Position numbers and translations under genes: made by a program
Shown here: positions 1-5,431 of the stretch, piece by piece
Position numbering within the stretch: position 1 is the first letter of the stretch
How the letters are laid out: every line of letters begins with the position of its first letter
Notes under the pieces: generated by a model
What the model saw: the letters and a program-made list of their open reading frames with translations, nothing else
The model's database searches: none
Told to the model about the DNA's origin: nothing
Assembly (NCBI GenBank): GCA_021836665.1
Contig: JAKBHQ010000386.1
Coordinates: 1 to 5,906 of the forward strand
DNA: 5,906 bases
Origin: Thermoplasmata archaeon
GTDB taxonomy: Bacteria > Actinomycetota > Acidimicrobiia > Acidimicrobiales > Acidimicrobiaceae
Reading direction: 5' to 3'

Positions 1-211
1 GGGCACGGGAAAATTACTTCTTTCAAGATTGCTCGAAATCGCCGCAGTTAGCGGCTTTCATACCTGCATAGCGAGAATAGTTGTAGGCAACGTCGCCTCG
101 ATAGAACTTCACAAGTCGGTCGGATTTCGAACCATTGGCATCGAAAAGGAAGTTGGTCGCAAATTTTCGAAATGGCTAGACGTCACGGTCATGCAAAAGA
201 TGCTGAACTAA
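1..211 (+). CDS. GNAT N-acetyltransferase, phosphinothricin acetyltransferase-like (C-terminal part, cut by window)
   Basis: This is the last 69 codons of a GNAT-fold acetyltransferase; the frame enters at base 2 and ends at TAA 209-211. The visible part starts in the acetyl-CoA pyrophosphate-binding loop and helix (GTGKLLLSRLLEIA). It continues through motif B with the usual Asn-x-x-Ser-x-x-Leu-His and a Gly-Phe (NVASIELHKSVGF, residues about 30-42). It ends with VGRKFSKWLDVTVMQKML, which closely resembles the C-terminus of the Pat/Bar (phosphinothricin N-acetyltransferase) family. These enzymes transfer acetyl from acetyl-CoA to an amino group of a small molecule in the cytoplasm. Many chromosomal members act on methionine sulfoximine or unknown amines, so the substrate is not established. 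A TTG at 29 is in frame but lies inside the CoA-binding helix and is not the real start; the N-terminal half is outside the window. It converges on the glycosylase gene. Confidence 0.85.
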   Translation, partial: GTGKLLLSRLLEIAAVSGFHTCIARIVVGNVASIELHKSVGFRTIGIEKEVGRKFSKWLDVTVMQKMLN

Positions 212-344
212 TCGATACAACTGAAGCAATAACGATGACGAATCGGGTTTCTCGTAGTACTTCGAGACGGAGGGGATCCCTTTTAGAGTTGTTAGATCAA
301 GCGGCCCTCCGGTGATTTGCTTTAGCCCAAACTCGATGGGCGTG

Positions 345-373
345 ACACTGGGTAGCCCTTTTGGACTCAGTGT
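345..373. terminator. Hairpin between convergent genes (weak terminator candidate)
   Basis: Arms 345-353 (ACACTGGGT) and 365-373 (ACTCAGTGT) pair over 9 bp with one G-U wobble and an 11-nt loop. It sits in the 175-bp gap between the 3' end of the acetyltransferase (+) and the 3' end of the glycosylase (-), where a bidirectional terminator would be expected. Neither side has a clear T run, so intrinsic termination is doubtful. A second short hairpin with a T run lies at about 273-288 (AGGG-GAT-CCCT then TTTT) and could serve the plus-strand gene. Confidence 0.25.
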
Positions 374-386
374 GCAGTTCGAGAGA

Positions 387-1013
387 TCAATCCCAAAGCT
401 CATTCCCCTGATCTACCGCCGCCCAGCAGTACCAGGCCAAAATCGTCCTCAAGGGCCTGAATCTTTCCCCAAGTGGATCTAGCGCCTTCGGTTTGATCAA
501 CTCATCAAGACCGAATATCGAAGAATAACCCTTCCTTACCCCGAGATCGTCGATTGGCCACACGTCCAATCGACCGAGGTGAAAAATCAAAAACATTTCG
601 GCGCTCCATTTTCCCAAGCCTCTCTGGGACGAAATCACAGAAATAATCTCCTCGTTAGACAGGTGGTCAATCCCATCAAGAATGAGGCTCTTGTCGATGG
701 CATGCATCGCAAGTTCATAGAGTGCGAGTGATTTTGAACCAGAAAATCCTAATGGCCTCAAGCCCTCTGGTTCCAAGCTGACTATGCCTTGAGCGTTTAT
801 CACGCCACCGCAGGCTCCGCGCAGTCGAGCAAGAATTGTCGAGGCGGCCTTTGAGGAAAGTTGCTGATTCGCTATCGCCTTAACCAAGACGCTAAACGAG
901 TCACGTCCCTCTGGCTCTGAGTCTCGAACGCTCACTGACTTGTCGTCGTCGTATCGGGAAAAAGTCGGTAGTCCCACTAGGTCAACAAGCTTTTTGAGCC
1001 TAGGTTCGATCAT
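387..1013 (-). CDS. DNA-3-methyladenine glycosylase II family protein (HhH-GPD)
   Basis: This is a base-excision-repair glycosylase of about 208 aa that should flip out and remove alkylated purines such as 3-methyladenine, leaving an abasic site. Counting from the ATG at 1013, residues about 44-63 (VKAIANQQLSSKAASTILAR) match the N-terminal helix with the QQ(L/V)S signature. The helix-hairpin-helix GLGKWSAEM is at about 132-140. PIDDLGVRKG at about 153-162 carries the catalytic Asp, most likely D156. There is no C-terminal iron-sulfur cysteine cluster, so it is AlkA/Mag-like rather than Nth/MutY-like. The frame is open back to TTG 1109, inside mptB. ATG 1013 has AAAGGG 5 nt upstream. TTG 1040 has GAGGGG about 8 nt upstream and would add a short helix (LAIATERVV) that also suits the family. 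It follows mptB on the same strand with a 64-bp gap from ATG 1013 and is probably co-transcribed. The stop is TGA at 387-389. Confidence 0.88.
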   Translation of the reverse strand: MIEPRLKKLVDLVGLPTFSRYDDDKSVSVRDSEPEGRDSFSVLVKAIANQQLSSKAASTILARLRGACGGVINAQGIVSLEPEGLRPLGFSGSKSLALYELAMHAIDKSLILDGIDHLSNEEIISVISSQRGLGKWSAEMFLIFHLGRLDVWPIDDLGVRKGYSSIFGLDELIKPKALDPLGERFRPLRTILAWYCWAAVDQGNELWD

Positions 1014-1077
1014 CACCACCCTTTCGGTAGCGATAGCCAACGCTGATGCCCCCTCGGCGTGAAGAATCGAATCCAAA

Positions 1078-2646
1078 CTACTCAGGCTCCGCCCCTCGAT
1101 ATAGCCCAACAGCGTGTCTTACTCGAGCTACCCCGTCATCAACTATCCTTTGCGACATCCTACGAAGGCGACTAGGAGAGAAAGGTAACCTCGCTCCAAG
1201 CATCACAACGGCGAGACCGACGACAAATATATACAAGATCCACGAAGCTATTGATGGGCCACCTGGGATTCCAAGAACAATCGAGCCTAAGGAAATCACC
1301 GTGGTTCCCCAAGTCGTGAGCTTTCCAGGGGAGCAGGCCAGCACTAAAAGTCCCCAGGCTATATACCAGGGCTGGATCACGGGACCGAGGACTACCACCG
1401 TGACCATAGTTATACCAATGAACCGCACGAGGTTCTTTCGGTCGGAGGTCAAAAGGAGTCCAAGCCCTATAAGTCCAGCGATAGCCACTCCGACAAGGCG
1501 GAAAATGGATACATAGGTGGTAAAAGAGGCGCCAAAATTTATGATGTTGGTAATCTGATGTGCCAGATCGGCCAGAGCCACCATCGGGGCTACAGAAGTA
1601 ACGACTACCCCCGGAGTTGACAACGCTAAGAGCCAGCCCCACCCGAGGCCAGATATAACCTTCAAAGCGCCAAAAACCACCACGGTGATTATCACGGCTA
1701 GTGCAGCGCCTCGAAGTCGCTTCCTAAAGGGTTTGACGTCGATCCAGTTGTAGCCCAAGAAGCCAACCGCCACTATCGCCGGAACCTTGACAGCAGCCGC
1801 TAGCGCGCAAAAGACTATTCCGACAATCCGCCTACCTTCAAGAAAGTATGCGATCCCAGCAAGCATAAGCCCCGTCATTATCGAGTCATTATGTCCCGCC
1901 GATGCAAAGTGGTACATCACCATTGGATTCAGGGCAACAAGTACGAAGGCCAAAGTTGGGCTCTTGCCCAGTCGCGTGGCTATCCGCATCGAAAACTTTC
2001 CGATTAATACAGCGCCCAGCAGCGCCAGCAGTCGCAGCAACAACACCGTCGCCAAGGGATTATGGTCCGTGAATCGGACAAAGAGGCTATCGACGTAGAG
2101 GAATAAGGGTCCGTATGGCGCCTTCGCCTTAACCCAGAATGGGTCAACGGTCGCAAGGTAGCTGTTCGAGCCCAGGGCGATAGGGCCGTTGGAATAGGGG
2201 TCTATTCCCCTTGCCACCATCTCTCCTTGGGCGGCATAGGAGTAAACATCCCGCGAAAAGAGCGGCCCGGCAATCATCAAGGGGGTTATCCAGGTCCAAA
2301 AGGCGCTCCACAACGCCCGAGGCGAGATCCGGTATCCCTTTCGGACCAGCCGAACGAGGCGCACCCAGACGTAGCAAGCGAGCGCAACCCCTAAGTAGAC
2401 AAGCCATCGAGCGAGAAACTCGAGTAGCGGGTTTCCCGGCACAGGATGAGATGGAACACCGATATACCAAGACCCGGGAATCTTGGAAGTAAATGGGGAG
2501 TTCTTTTGAAGCGTTCCAGCGAGTATCAGCACCGATGCAACGAGCCCAATTACGATTGGCTCTACTAGATCAGAGGCTTCAAGTCCTACGCCTCTTGGTG
2601 CGTCCTCCGCATGCCATCTAACGGGATTTAAGCCGAAAACACGCAT
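1078..2646 (-). CDS. mptB: Polyprenol-phosphomannose-dependent alpha-1,6-mannosyltransferase, MptB family (GT-C membrane protein)
   Basis: This is a 522-aa polytopic membrane protein with about 13 hydrophobic segments (for example 29-45, 80-100, 113-129, 198-216, 273-297, 378-399, 407-424, 466-484). The first extracytoplasmic loop holds SRDVYSYAAQGEMVARGIDP at 131-150, with D133 the likely GT-C catalytic Asp. Further family motifs are KAPYGP (175-180), GHNDS (251-255) and QPWYIAW (425-431). These are characteristic of the MptA/MptB family, which uses polyprenyl-phosphate-mannose to extend an alpha-1,6-mannan core on the outer face of the membrane, as in mycobacterial and corynebacterial lipomannan. 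The acceptor in this organism is unknown. The C-terminal 30 residues are basic and probably cytoplasmic. ATG 2646 has no clear Shine-Dalgarno; a TAGACT box 6 nt upstream would fit a leaderless transcript. It is first in a likely two-gene unit with the glycosylase, whose function seems unrelated. Confidence 0.87.
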   Translation of the reverse strand: MRVFGLNPVRWHAEDAPRGVGLEASDLVEPIVIGLVASVLILAGTLQKNSPFTSKIPGSWYIGVPSHPVPGNPLLEFLARWLVYLGVALACYVWVRLVRLVRKGYRISPRALWSAFWTWITPLMIAGPLFSRDVYSYAAQGEMVARGIDPYSNGPIALGSNSYLATVDPFWVKAKAPYGPLFLYVDSLFVRFTDHNPLATVLLLRLLALLGAVLIGKFSMRIATRLGKSPTLAFVLVALNPMVMYHFASAGHNDSIMTGLMLAGIAYFLEGRRIVGIVFCALAAAVKVPAIVAVGFLGYNWIDVKPFRKRLRGAALAVIITVVVFGALKVISGLGWGWLLALSTPGVVVTSVAPMVALADLAHQITNIINFGASFTTYVSIFRLVGVAIAGLIGLGLLLTSDRKNLVRFIGITMVTVVVLGPVIQPWYIAWGLLVLACSPGKLTTWGTTVISLGSIVLGIPGGPSIASWILYIFVVGLAVVMLGARLPFSPSRLRRMSQRIVDDGVARVRHAVGLYRGAEPE

Positions 2647-2652
2647 GTCGTC

Positions 2653-2658
2653 AGTCTA
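2653..2658 (-). promoter_or_regulatory. Possible -10 box for leaderless mptB transcript
   Basis: On the minus strand TAGACT lies 6 nt before the mptB ATG, the spacing expected if transcription starts at the A of ATG. No convincing -35 is seen at 17 bp, and TATGCT at about 2667-2672 is an alternative -10. This is tentative: it rests on spacing and on the absence of a ribosome binding site before the ATG. Confidence 0.22.
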
Positions 2659-2733
2659 ATTTCCCCGAGCATAAGGACTTGAAAGAATCGGACTGCAAGG
2701 AACAGGTCACTGGCGCCTTTCGAGATGAGCCAT

Positions 2734-2772
2734 ACAAATAAAGTGCCCCGTCCTGTCGCCAAGACCGGGCAC
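2734..2772 (-). terminator. Rho-independent terminator of tRNA-Tyr
   Basis: Read on the minus strand, GTGCCCGGTC (2772-2763) pairs with GACGGGGCAC (2752-2743). This gives a 6-bp GC-rich base, one G/G mismatch, 3 further pairs and a 10-nt loop, followed at once by TTTATTTGT (2742-2734). It begins 9 nt past the tRNA-Tyr 3' end and lies before mptB, so it should separate the tRNA transcript from the mptB unit. Confidence 0.78.
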
Positions 2773-2781
2773 CAAATTTAG

Positions 2782-2863
<82 letters not shown>

Positions 2864-2873
2864 ATGTTAGAAC

Positions 2874-2879
2874 AGGATA
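2874..2879 (-). promoter_or_regulatory. Possible -10 box of the tRNA-Tyr promoter
   Basis: TATCCT on the minus strand ends 10 nt before the mature tRNA 5' end, a usual distance for a tRNA -10 box. A matching -35 would fall at about 2897-2903, inside the first codons of yajQ, where the sequence is not close to TTGACA. The 28-bp gap also has to serve yajQ, for which TAGCCT (2878-2883, plus strand) is a weak -10 candidate overlapping this box. Confidence 0.35.
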
Positions 2880-2891
2880 GCCTAACGGATT

Positions 2892-3380
2892 ATGCCTACG
2901 TTCGATGTAGTTTCAGAAGTTGATATGCAAGAAGTCCGAAATGCCGTCGACCAGGCGGGTCGAGAAGTAGCCACCCGCTTCGACTTCAAAAACACTAACT
3001 CGAATATCGAGATATCTGACAAAGAGATCAATCTCTCCTCCTCGACGGAGGATCGCATAAAAGCCCTCATGGTGGTCCTAGAGGAAAAACTAGTTAAAAG
3101 GCAAGTATCGCTGAAGTCCTTGCAAAGGGGTCCCCTCATAGAAGGTTCCAAGGGTTCAGTAAGGCAAAATGTCAAAGTAGTCGCAGGAATCTCCACGGAA
3201 AAGGGGAAGGAGATATCCAAGTTCATCCGCGACCTGGCTCTAAAGGGAACAGTGCCATCGATCCAGGGAGATCAATTGAGGGTTTCCTCGAAAAAAAGAG
3301 ATGATCTTCAAACGGTAATACAAAGCCTCAAGGAAGCCGACTTTGACATTCCGCTGCAGTTCACAAACTTTCGGGATTAA
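2892..3380 (+). CDS. yajQ: YajQ family (DUF520) nucleotide / cyclic-di-GMP-binding protein
   Basis: This 162-aa cytoplasmic protein is full length for the YajQ family, which has two ferredoxin-like repeats. The start MPTFDVVSEVDMQEVRNAVD is the family hallmark. It is followed by a TRFDFKNTN strand (about 28-36) and EDRIKALMVVLEEKL (53-67). The second half has VKVVAGISTEKGKEISKFIR (93-112) and the ending DFDIPLQFTNFRD. Some homologues bind cyclic-di-GMP and act with a LysR regulator in Xanthomonas; others bind GTP, ATP or tRNA. The role in actinobacteria is not established. ATG 2892 is firm from the conserved N-terminus, although no Shine-Dalgarno is present at a proper distance (GGA lies only 2 nt before the ATG). 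The promoter must lie in the 28-bp gap or within the tRNA-Tyr gene, or the message is leaderless. The stop is TAA 3378-3380. No clear terminator follows; the transposon remnant begins soon after. Confidence 0.95.
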   Translation: MPTFDVVSEVDMQEVRNAVDQAGREVATRFDFKNTNSNIEISDKEINLSSSTEDRIKALMVVLEEKLVKRQVSLKSLQRGPLIEGSKGSVRQNVKVVAGISTEKGKEISKFIRDLALKGTVPSIQGDQLRVSSKKRDDLQTVIQSLKEADFDIPLQFTNFRD

Positions 3381-3503
3381 GCCGCCCTACTAATCCGACC
3401 CAGCGTGGCAAGTACTACTTTTACTCCGAGCCCCCGGTACCATTTGGGGCATAGAGGGGTTGATACGGCTGTCAGAGCAATCATTCAAGGTCAGTTCCCT
3501 CAA

Positions 3504-3710
3504 AACCTGCCTGAGTGGGTGCAATCTCGAGGTATCGATCCTCAAGCGGCATATAAGTGGTTTCTTGCTGGGGAGATGTGCGTGTTTGCACCTAAAGTTG
3601 ACAAGCTCATTCTGGTTGGTGACCTAGCGACACCTCTCTTTAGGAAAGGGAGCGTTGTTATCTGTGCCCGAGTATCTTCGCCGGATGATAAACCTCACTC
3701 CAATCGGCGG
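3504..3710 (+). pseudogene. tnpA: IS607-family serine recombinase TnpA, N-terminal fragment
   Basis: The segment lies in an open frame running from GTG 3405 to TGA 3732-3734. It begins with NLPEWVQSRGIDPQAAYKWF, the MerR-like helix-turn-helix of IS607 transposases (family form: L-x-E-W-A-x-S-x-G-V-x-x-x-T-A-Y-x-W-F). It goes on through APKVDKLILVGD to CARVSSPDDKPHSNRR at 3663-3710. That last stretch corresponds to the start of the serine-recombinase catalytic domain (YARVSSxDQKxDLxRQ). The likely nucleophile Ser (first S of RVSS) remains, but the preceding Tyr has become Cys and the DQK is DDK. Everything after this, including the catalytic arginines and long helix, is absent. The 33 residues encoded upstream (3405-3503) do not resemble the family, and there is no ribosome binding site before GTG 3405. 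It is therefore read as a relic, not a small gene. TnpA would normally cut and join the element ends. Confidence 0.75.
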
Positions 3711-4162
3711 GCGGCCCCAGCGTCGACCTCGTGAATGATCCTGAAGCGGATACCTATAGCGAGATTTAGATTGAAGAGCTAAACCTCCCTGCTAATAAGC
3801 GCGCTATGACAAAAAGGGCTTTTCGTCCTTCGGTGTCTGAAGTCGAAGTCGGAACCTTTCAAACGACCCTCACCCACCAGACAGCACCTGACCGGGTAAG
3901 TTGTCGTTGATCGACCCTTGGGGTCGTCTCAGATTCATCATGGTGGTTTTGGCGCACCAAATGGAGCAATGCTAGCTAAAAGACTCCTTTGCCAACTCTG
4001 CTTTAGCGAAGTCGATAGAGATAACAATACCGAAAAAGAAACCCGCTACTCGTCGGCTGTAGGCCCTTGGCAGCTTGGGACCAGCCCCCCGTTCGTTCCC
4101 GGGTCGATTTACACAGGCGGCATTTCAGATGGCGAGATGACTCATCACCTAGAGACAAAAGC

Positions 4163-4188
4163 TATGGTCAGTATCAATACTGACCATA
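4163..4188. repeat. Perfect 12-bp inverted repeat, 2-bp centre
   Basis: TATGGTCAGTAT (4163-4174) and ATACTGACCATA (4177-4188) are exact reverse complements around CA. As RNA this would make a hairpin of about 11 bp with a 4-nt loop; as DNA it could be a dimeric operator. No T run follows, so it is not an obvious terminator. It lies behind the TnpB motifs and 136 bp before the methyltransferase start. It could belong to the right end or guide-RNA region of the IS remnant, or regulate the methyltransferase gene. Confidence 0.8.
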
Positions 4189-4195
4189 ATTGGCC

Positions 4196-4244
4196 AGACG
4201 AGAACGACTCTTGGATTAGTGATAGTAAAGTCCAAGACGAGAAC
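4196..4244. repeat. 10-bp direct repeat enclosing an inverted repeat
   Basis: AGACGAGAAC occurs at 4196-4205 and again at 4235-4244, 39 bp apart. Between and touching the second copy are inverted arms CTTGGA (4210-4215) and TCCAAG (4231-4236). Together with the palindrome just upstream this makes an unusually structured 80 bp inside otherwise degraded DNA. The repeat distance is a multiple of three, so an old coding duplication is also possible. Confidence 0.5.
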
Positions 4245-4311
4245 CTTGTAAAAGGTGCATCATCATGAGAGGACTCGCTATTTATCGCTCAGATGTTTAC
4301 CATCCAGATGT

Positions 4312-4316
4312 GAAGG
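4312..4316 (+). promoter_or_regulatory. Shine-Dalgarno for the methyltransferase GTG start
   Basis: GAAGG lies 8 nt before GTG 4325, the first possible start after an in-frame TAA (4322-4324). This supports GTG as the true start. No good promoter was found upstream; TATTTA at 4279-4284 is a weak -10 candidate. Confidence 0.6.
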
Positions 4317-4324
4317 CTGATTAA

Positions 4325-5365
4325 GTGGGCATTTTTTCTAAGAAATTGAGTGACGCAAAAGTAGAACTAGATGCGCATGATTTGGGGGTGGATCTTTTCA
4401 ATTTTGAAGAAGCGAGTTACCTTGAAGCCAATCCGGACGTAAGACGGGCGGTCGAGGATGGTCAGTTTGCCTCCGGGAAAGATCACTACCTTGAATTTGG
4501 AAGCAAAGAGGGGCGTCCAACTCGACCTGGTGGAACTACCCGTGACTTAAAGAAGGCATTTGCTATCGCAGATCCTTCTGGTAAAGGTCTTGAGATCGGT
4601 CCGAGCCACAATCCCATCGCACCAAAGCGGGACGGTTATGACGTAGAGATAGTTGATCATTTAAACCAAGATCAGCTTCGGGAAAAGTATGCCGATCAGG
4701 GAGTCGATACTTCGAAGATAGAACCCGTAGACTTTGTTTGGAACGGTGAGCCCCTCGATCAACTAATTGGCAAAAAGTCTTATTACGACTGGATAGTGGC
4801 CAGCCACTTGATGGAACATGTTCCCAATCCGATATCGATGCTTCAACAATGCCACGAGATTCTGAAACCTAGTGGTGTTCTCTCGTTGGTCATTCCCGAT
4901 AAGAGATACTGCTTTGACTACTTTCGACCTATCTCATCCACCGGGGACCTGCTCGATGCGTACGAACAAAGTCGGACACGACCGAGCCGGGGCCAGATGT
5001 TTGATCACTTCGCATCGGCTGCTAGTAGGAAGGGAGCGATTTCATGGGGAAGAGATGGCAAGGGAGGGGCAGATTCCTTGATCCACGACCTGACGTTTGC
5101 CGTCGAGATTTACGCTTCGAAGGGGAGCGAATATGTTGACGTCCATTGCTGGGGTTTTACCTTGTCGTCCTTCGAGCTGATAATGGCTGATCTTAAAGTG
5201 CTCGGATTAACCTGGTTCGTAATCAAAGAATGCTTCGATACTGAGGCGGGAGAGTTCTACGTTTCGTTAGTAAAGGAGCCAAATGAAATTCAGACAAGCC
5301 GATTGCACTCGCTCTTCGGTATTGAGGCAGACCTCCTTGCTATCAAGAATGAACCCGAGATCTAG
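4325..5365 (+). CDS. Class I SAM-dependent methyltransferase with N-terminal YLxxNPDV module
   Basis: This is a 346-aa cytoplasmic protein. Residues about 24-66 form a short module (SYLEANPDVRRAV, then DHYLEFGSKEGRP) found at the front of many glycosyltransferases and surface-polysaccharide proteins. The methyltransferase domain begins with motif I KGLEIGPSHNPI (87-98), the SAM-binding loop. VEIVDHLNQDQLREKY (107-122) carries the probable acidic ribose-binding residue. DWIVASHLMEHVPNP (155-169) and LKPSGVLSLVIPDKRYCFDY (180-199) give motifs II-III. HDLTFAVEIY and YVDVHCWGFTLSSFELI follow in the C-terminal part. This combination marks a family common in O-antigen, capsule and glycan-modification loci; the methyl acceptor is probably a sugar or glycan but cannot be read from sequence. 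The length is normal and no motif is missing. GTG 4325 is supported by GAAGG 8 nt upstream. It stands alone: an IS remnant lies upstream and pstA converges from downstream. Confidence 0.86.
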   Translation: MGIFSKKLSDAKVELDAHDLGVDLFNFEEASYLEANPDVRRAVEDGQFASGKDHYLEFGSKEGRPTRPGGTTRDLKKAFAIADPSGKGLEIGPSHNPIAPKRDGYDVEIVDHLNQDQLREKYADQGVDTSKIEPVDFVWNGEPLDQLIGKKSYYDWIVASHLMEHVPNPISMLQQCHEILKPSGVLSLVIPDKRYCFDYFRPISSTGDLLDAYEQSRTRPSRGQMFDHFASAASRKGAISWGRDGKGGADSLIHDLTFAVEIYASKGSEYVDVHCWGFTLSSFELIMADLKVLGLTWFVIKECFDTEAGEFYVSLVKEPNEIQTSRLHSLFGIEADLLAIKNEPEI

Positions 5366-5367
5366 CT

Positions 5368-5404
5368 AAGGTTTTTAACCTTTCCTTCTGGCAATGGAGA
5401 AAGG
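5368..5404 (+). terminator. Overlapping hairpins after the methyltransferase gene (terminator candidate)
   Basis: AAGGTT (5368-5373) pairs with AACCTT (5377-5382) around TTT, three bases after the stop codon, and is followed by TTCC. A second stem, CCTTTC (5379-5384) with GAAAGG (5399-5404), shares bases with the first, so only one can form. A further arm pair at 5421-5426 and 5432-5437 (one mismatch) is followed by GTTTT and may add to termination at this convergent junction. None is a textbook GC-rich terminator. Confidence 0.35.
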
Positions 5405-5431
5405 TGTATGAAGTTCATCTAGGCAGAAGTG

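Larger units (their letters stand above)
3504..4268 (+). mobile_element. Decayed IS607-family insertion sequence remnant (tnpA-tnpB, internally deleted)
   Basis: This stretch between yajQ and the methyltransferase gene has no intact gene. Its reading frames give, in the correct order and strand, the N-terminal third of an IS607 serine recombinase (TnpA) and then the C-terminal third of TnpB. IS607 elements carry tnpA and tnpB side by side in this order. From usual sizes (TnpA about 200 aa, TnpB about 400 aa) most of the middle is missing, consistent with an internal deletion near 3705-3725. The ends cannot be fixed: IS607 elements lack terminal inverted repeats and make no target duplication. 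The left end could lie within 3381-3503, where nothing else is recognisable. The right end may be near the repeats at 4163-4244. The call rests on protein motifs read by eye. Confidence 0.72.
3722..4268 (+). pseudogene. tnpB: TnpB (IS605/IS607-type RuvC nuclease), frameshifted C-terminal fragment
   Basis: TnpB is an RNA-guided nuclease relative of Cas12. Frame 3722-3907 reads VDLVNDPEADTYSEI, a TAG (3767-3769), then IEELNL. IEELNL matches the RuvC-II motif (family form IEDLNV, catalytic Glu kept). A diverged helix region follows (KRAFRPSVSEVEVGTFQTTL, about 3812-3871). At 3897-3900 the frame changes: dropping one A from GTAAG gives DRVVVVDR, the expected strand before the zinc ribbon. The new frame runs to TGA 4268. 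It carries SSQ (family SSKTC), LCQLC (3987-4001; second zinc-binding CxxC kept) and VDRDNN (RuvC-III Asp at 4014-4022; family DRDxNAA). The first CxxC is lost (IHHGG), RuvC-I is absent, and a stop and a frameshift interrupt it, so it cannot encode an active nuclease. Residues after about 4040 are not conserved; the original stop position is uncertain. Confidence 0.72.

Noticed and set aside
176..403. 75-codon minus-strand frame between the acetyltransferase and the glycosylase
   Set aside because: It overlaps the ends of both neighbours (36 bp antisense to the acetyltransferase), its only ribosome-binding-like AGGGG is 1 nt from the ATG, it spans a hairpin, and the sequence resembles no family I know. 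Probably chance.
1046..1642. Overlapping open frames of about 156 codons on both strands within mptB, and similar ones at 1787-2492
   Set aside because: They are shadows of the mptB coding frame, which has clear membrane segments and family motifs.
3405..3734. 109-codon frame as an intact small gene, or a readthrough extension of yajQ (it is in frame after the yajQ TAA)
   Set aside because: It has no ribosome binding site, YajQ proteins end at the TAA, and the part from 3504 on matches only the first third of an IS607 recombinase before ending abruptly.
3912..3926. CGACCC-TTG-GGGTCG hairpin as a terminator
   Set aside because: No T run follows and it lies within codons of the TnpB remnant; a short GC-rich dyad of this size occurs by chance.
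3918..4268. 116-codon frame starting at TTG as an independent gene
   Set aside because: It is open from 3900 with no start signal, and its first half continues the TnpB motifs of the preceding frame after a one-base correction.
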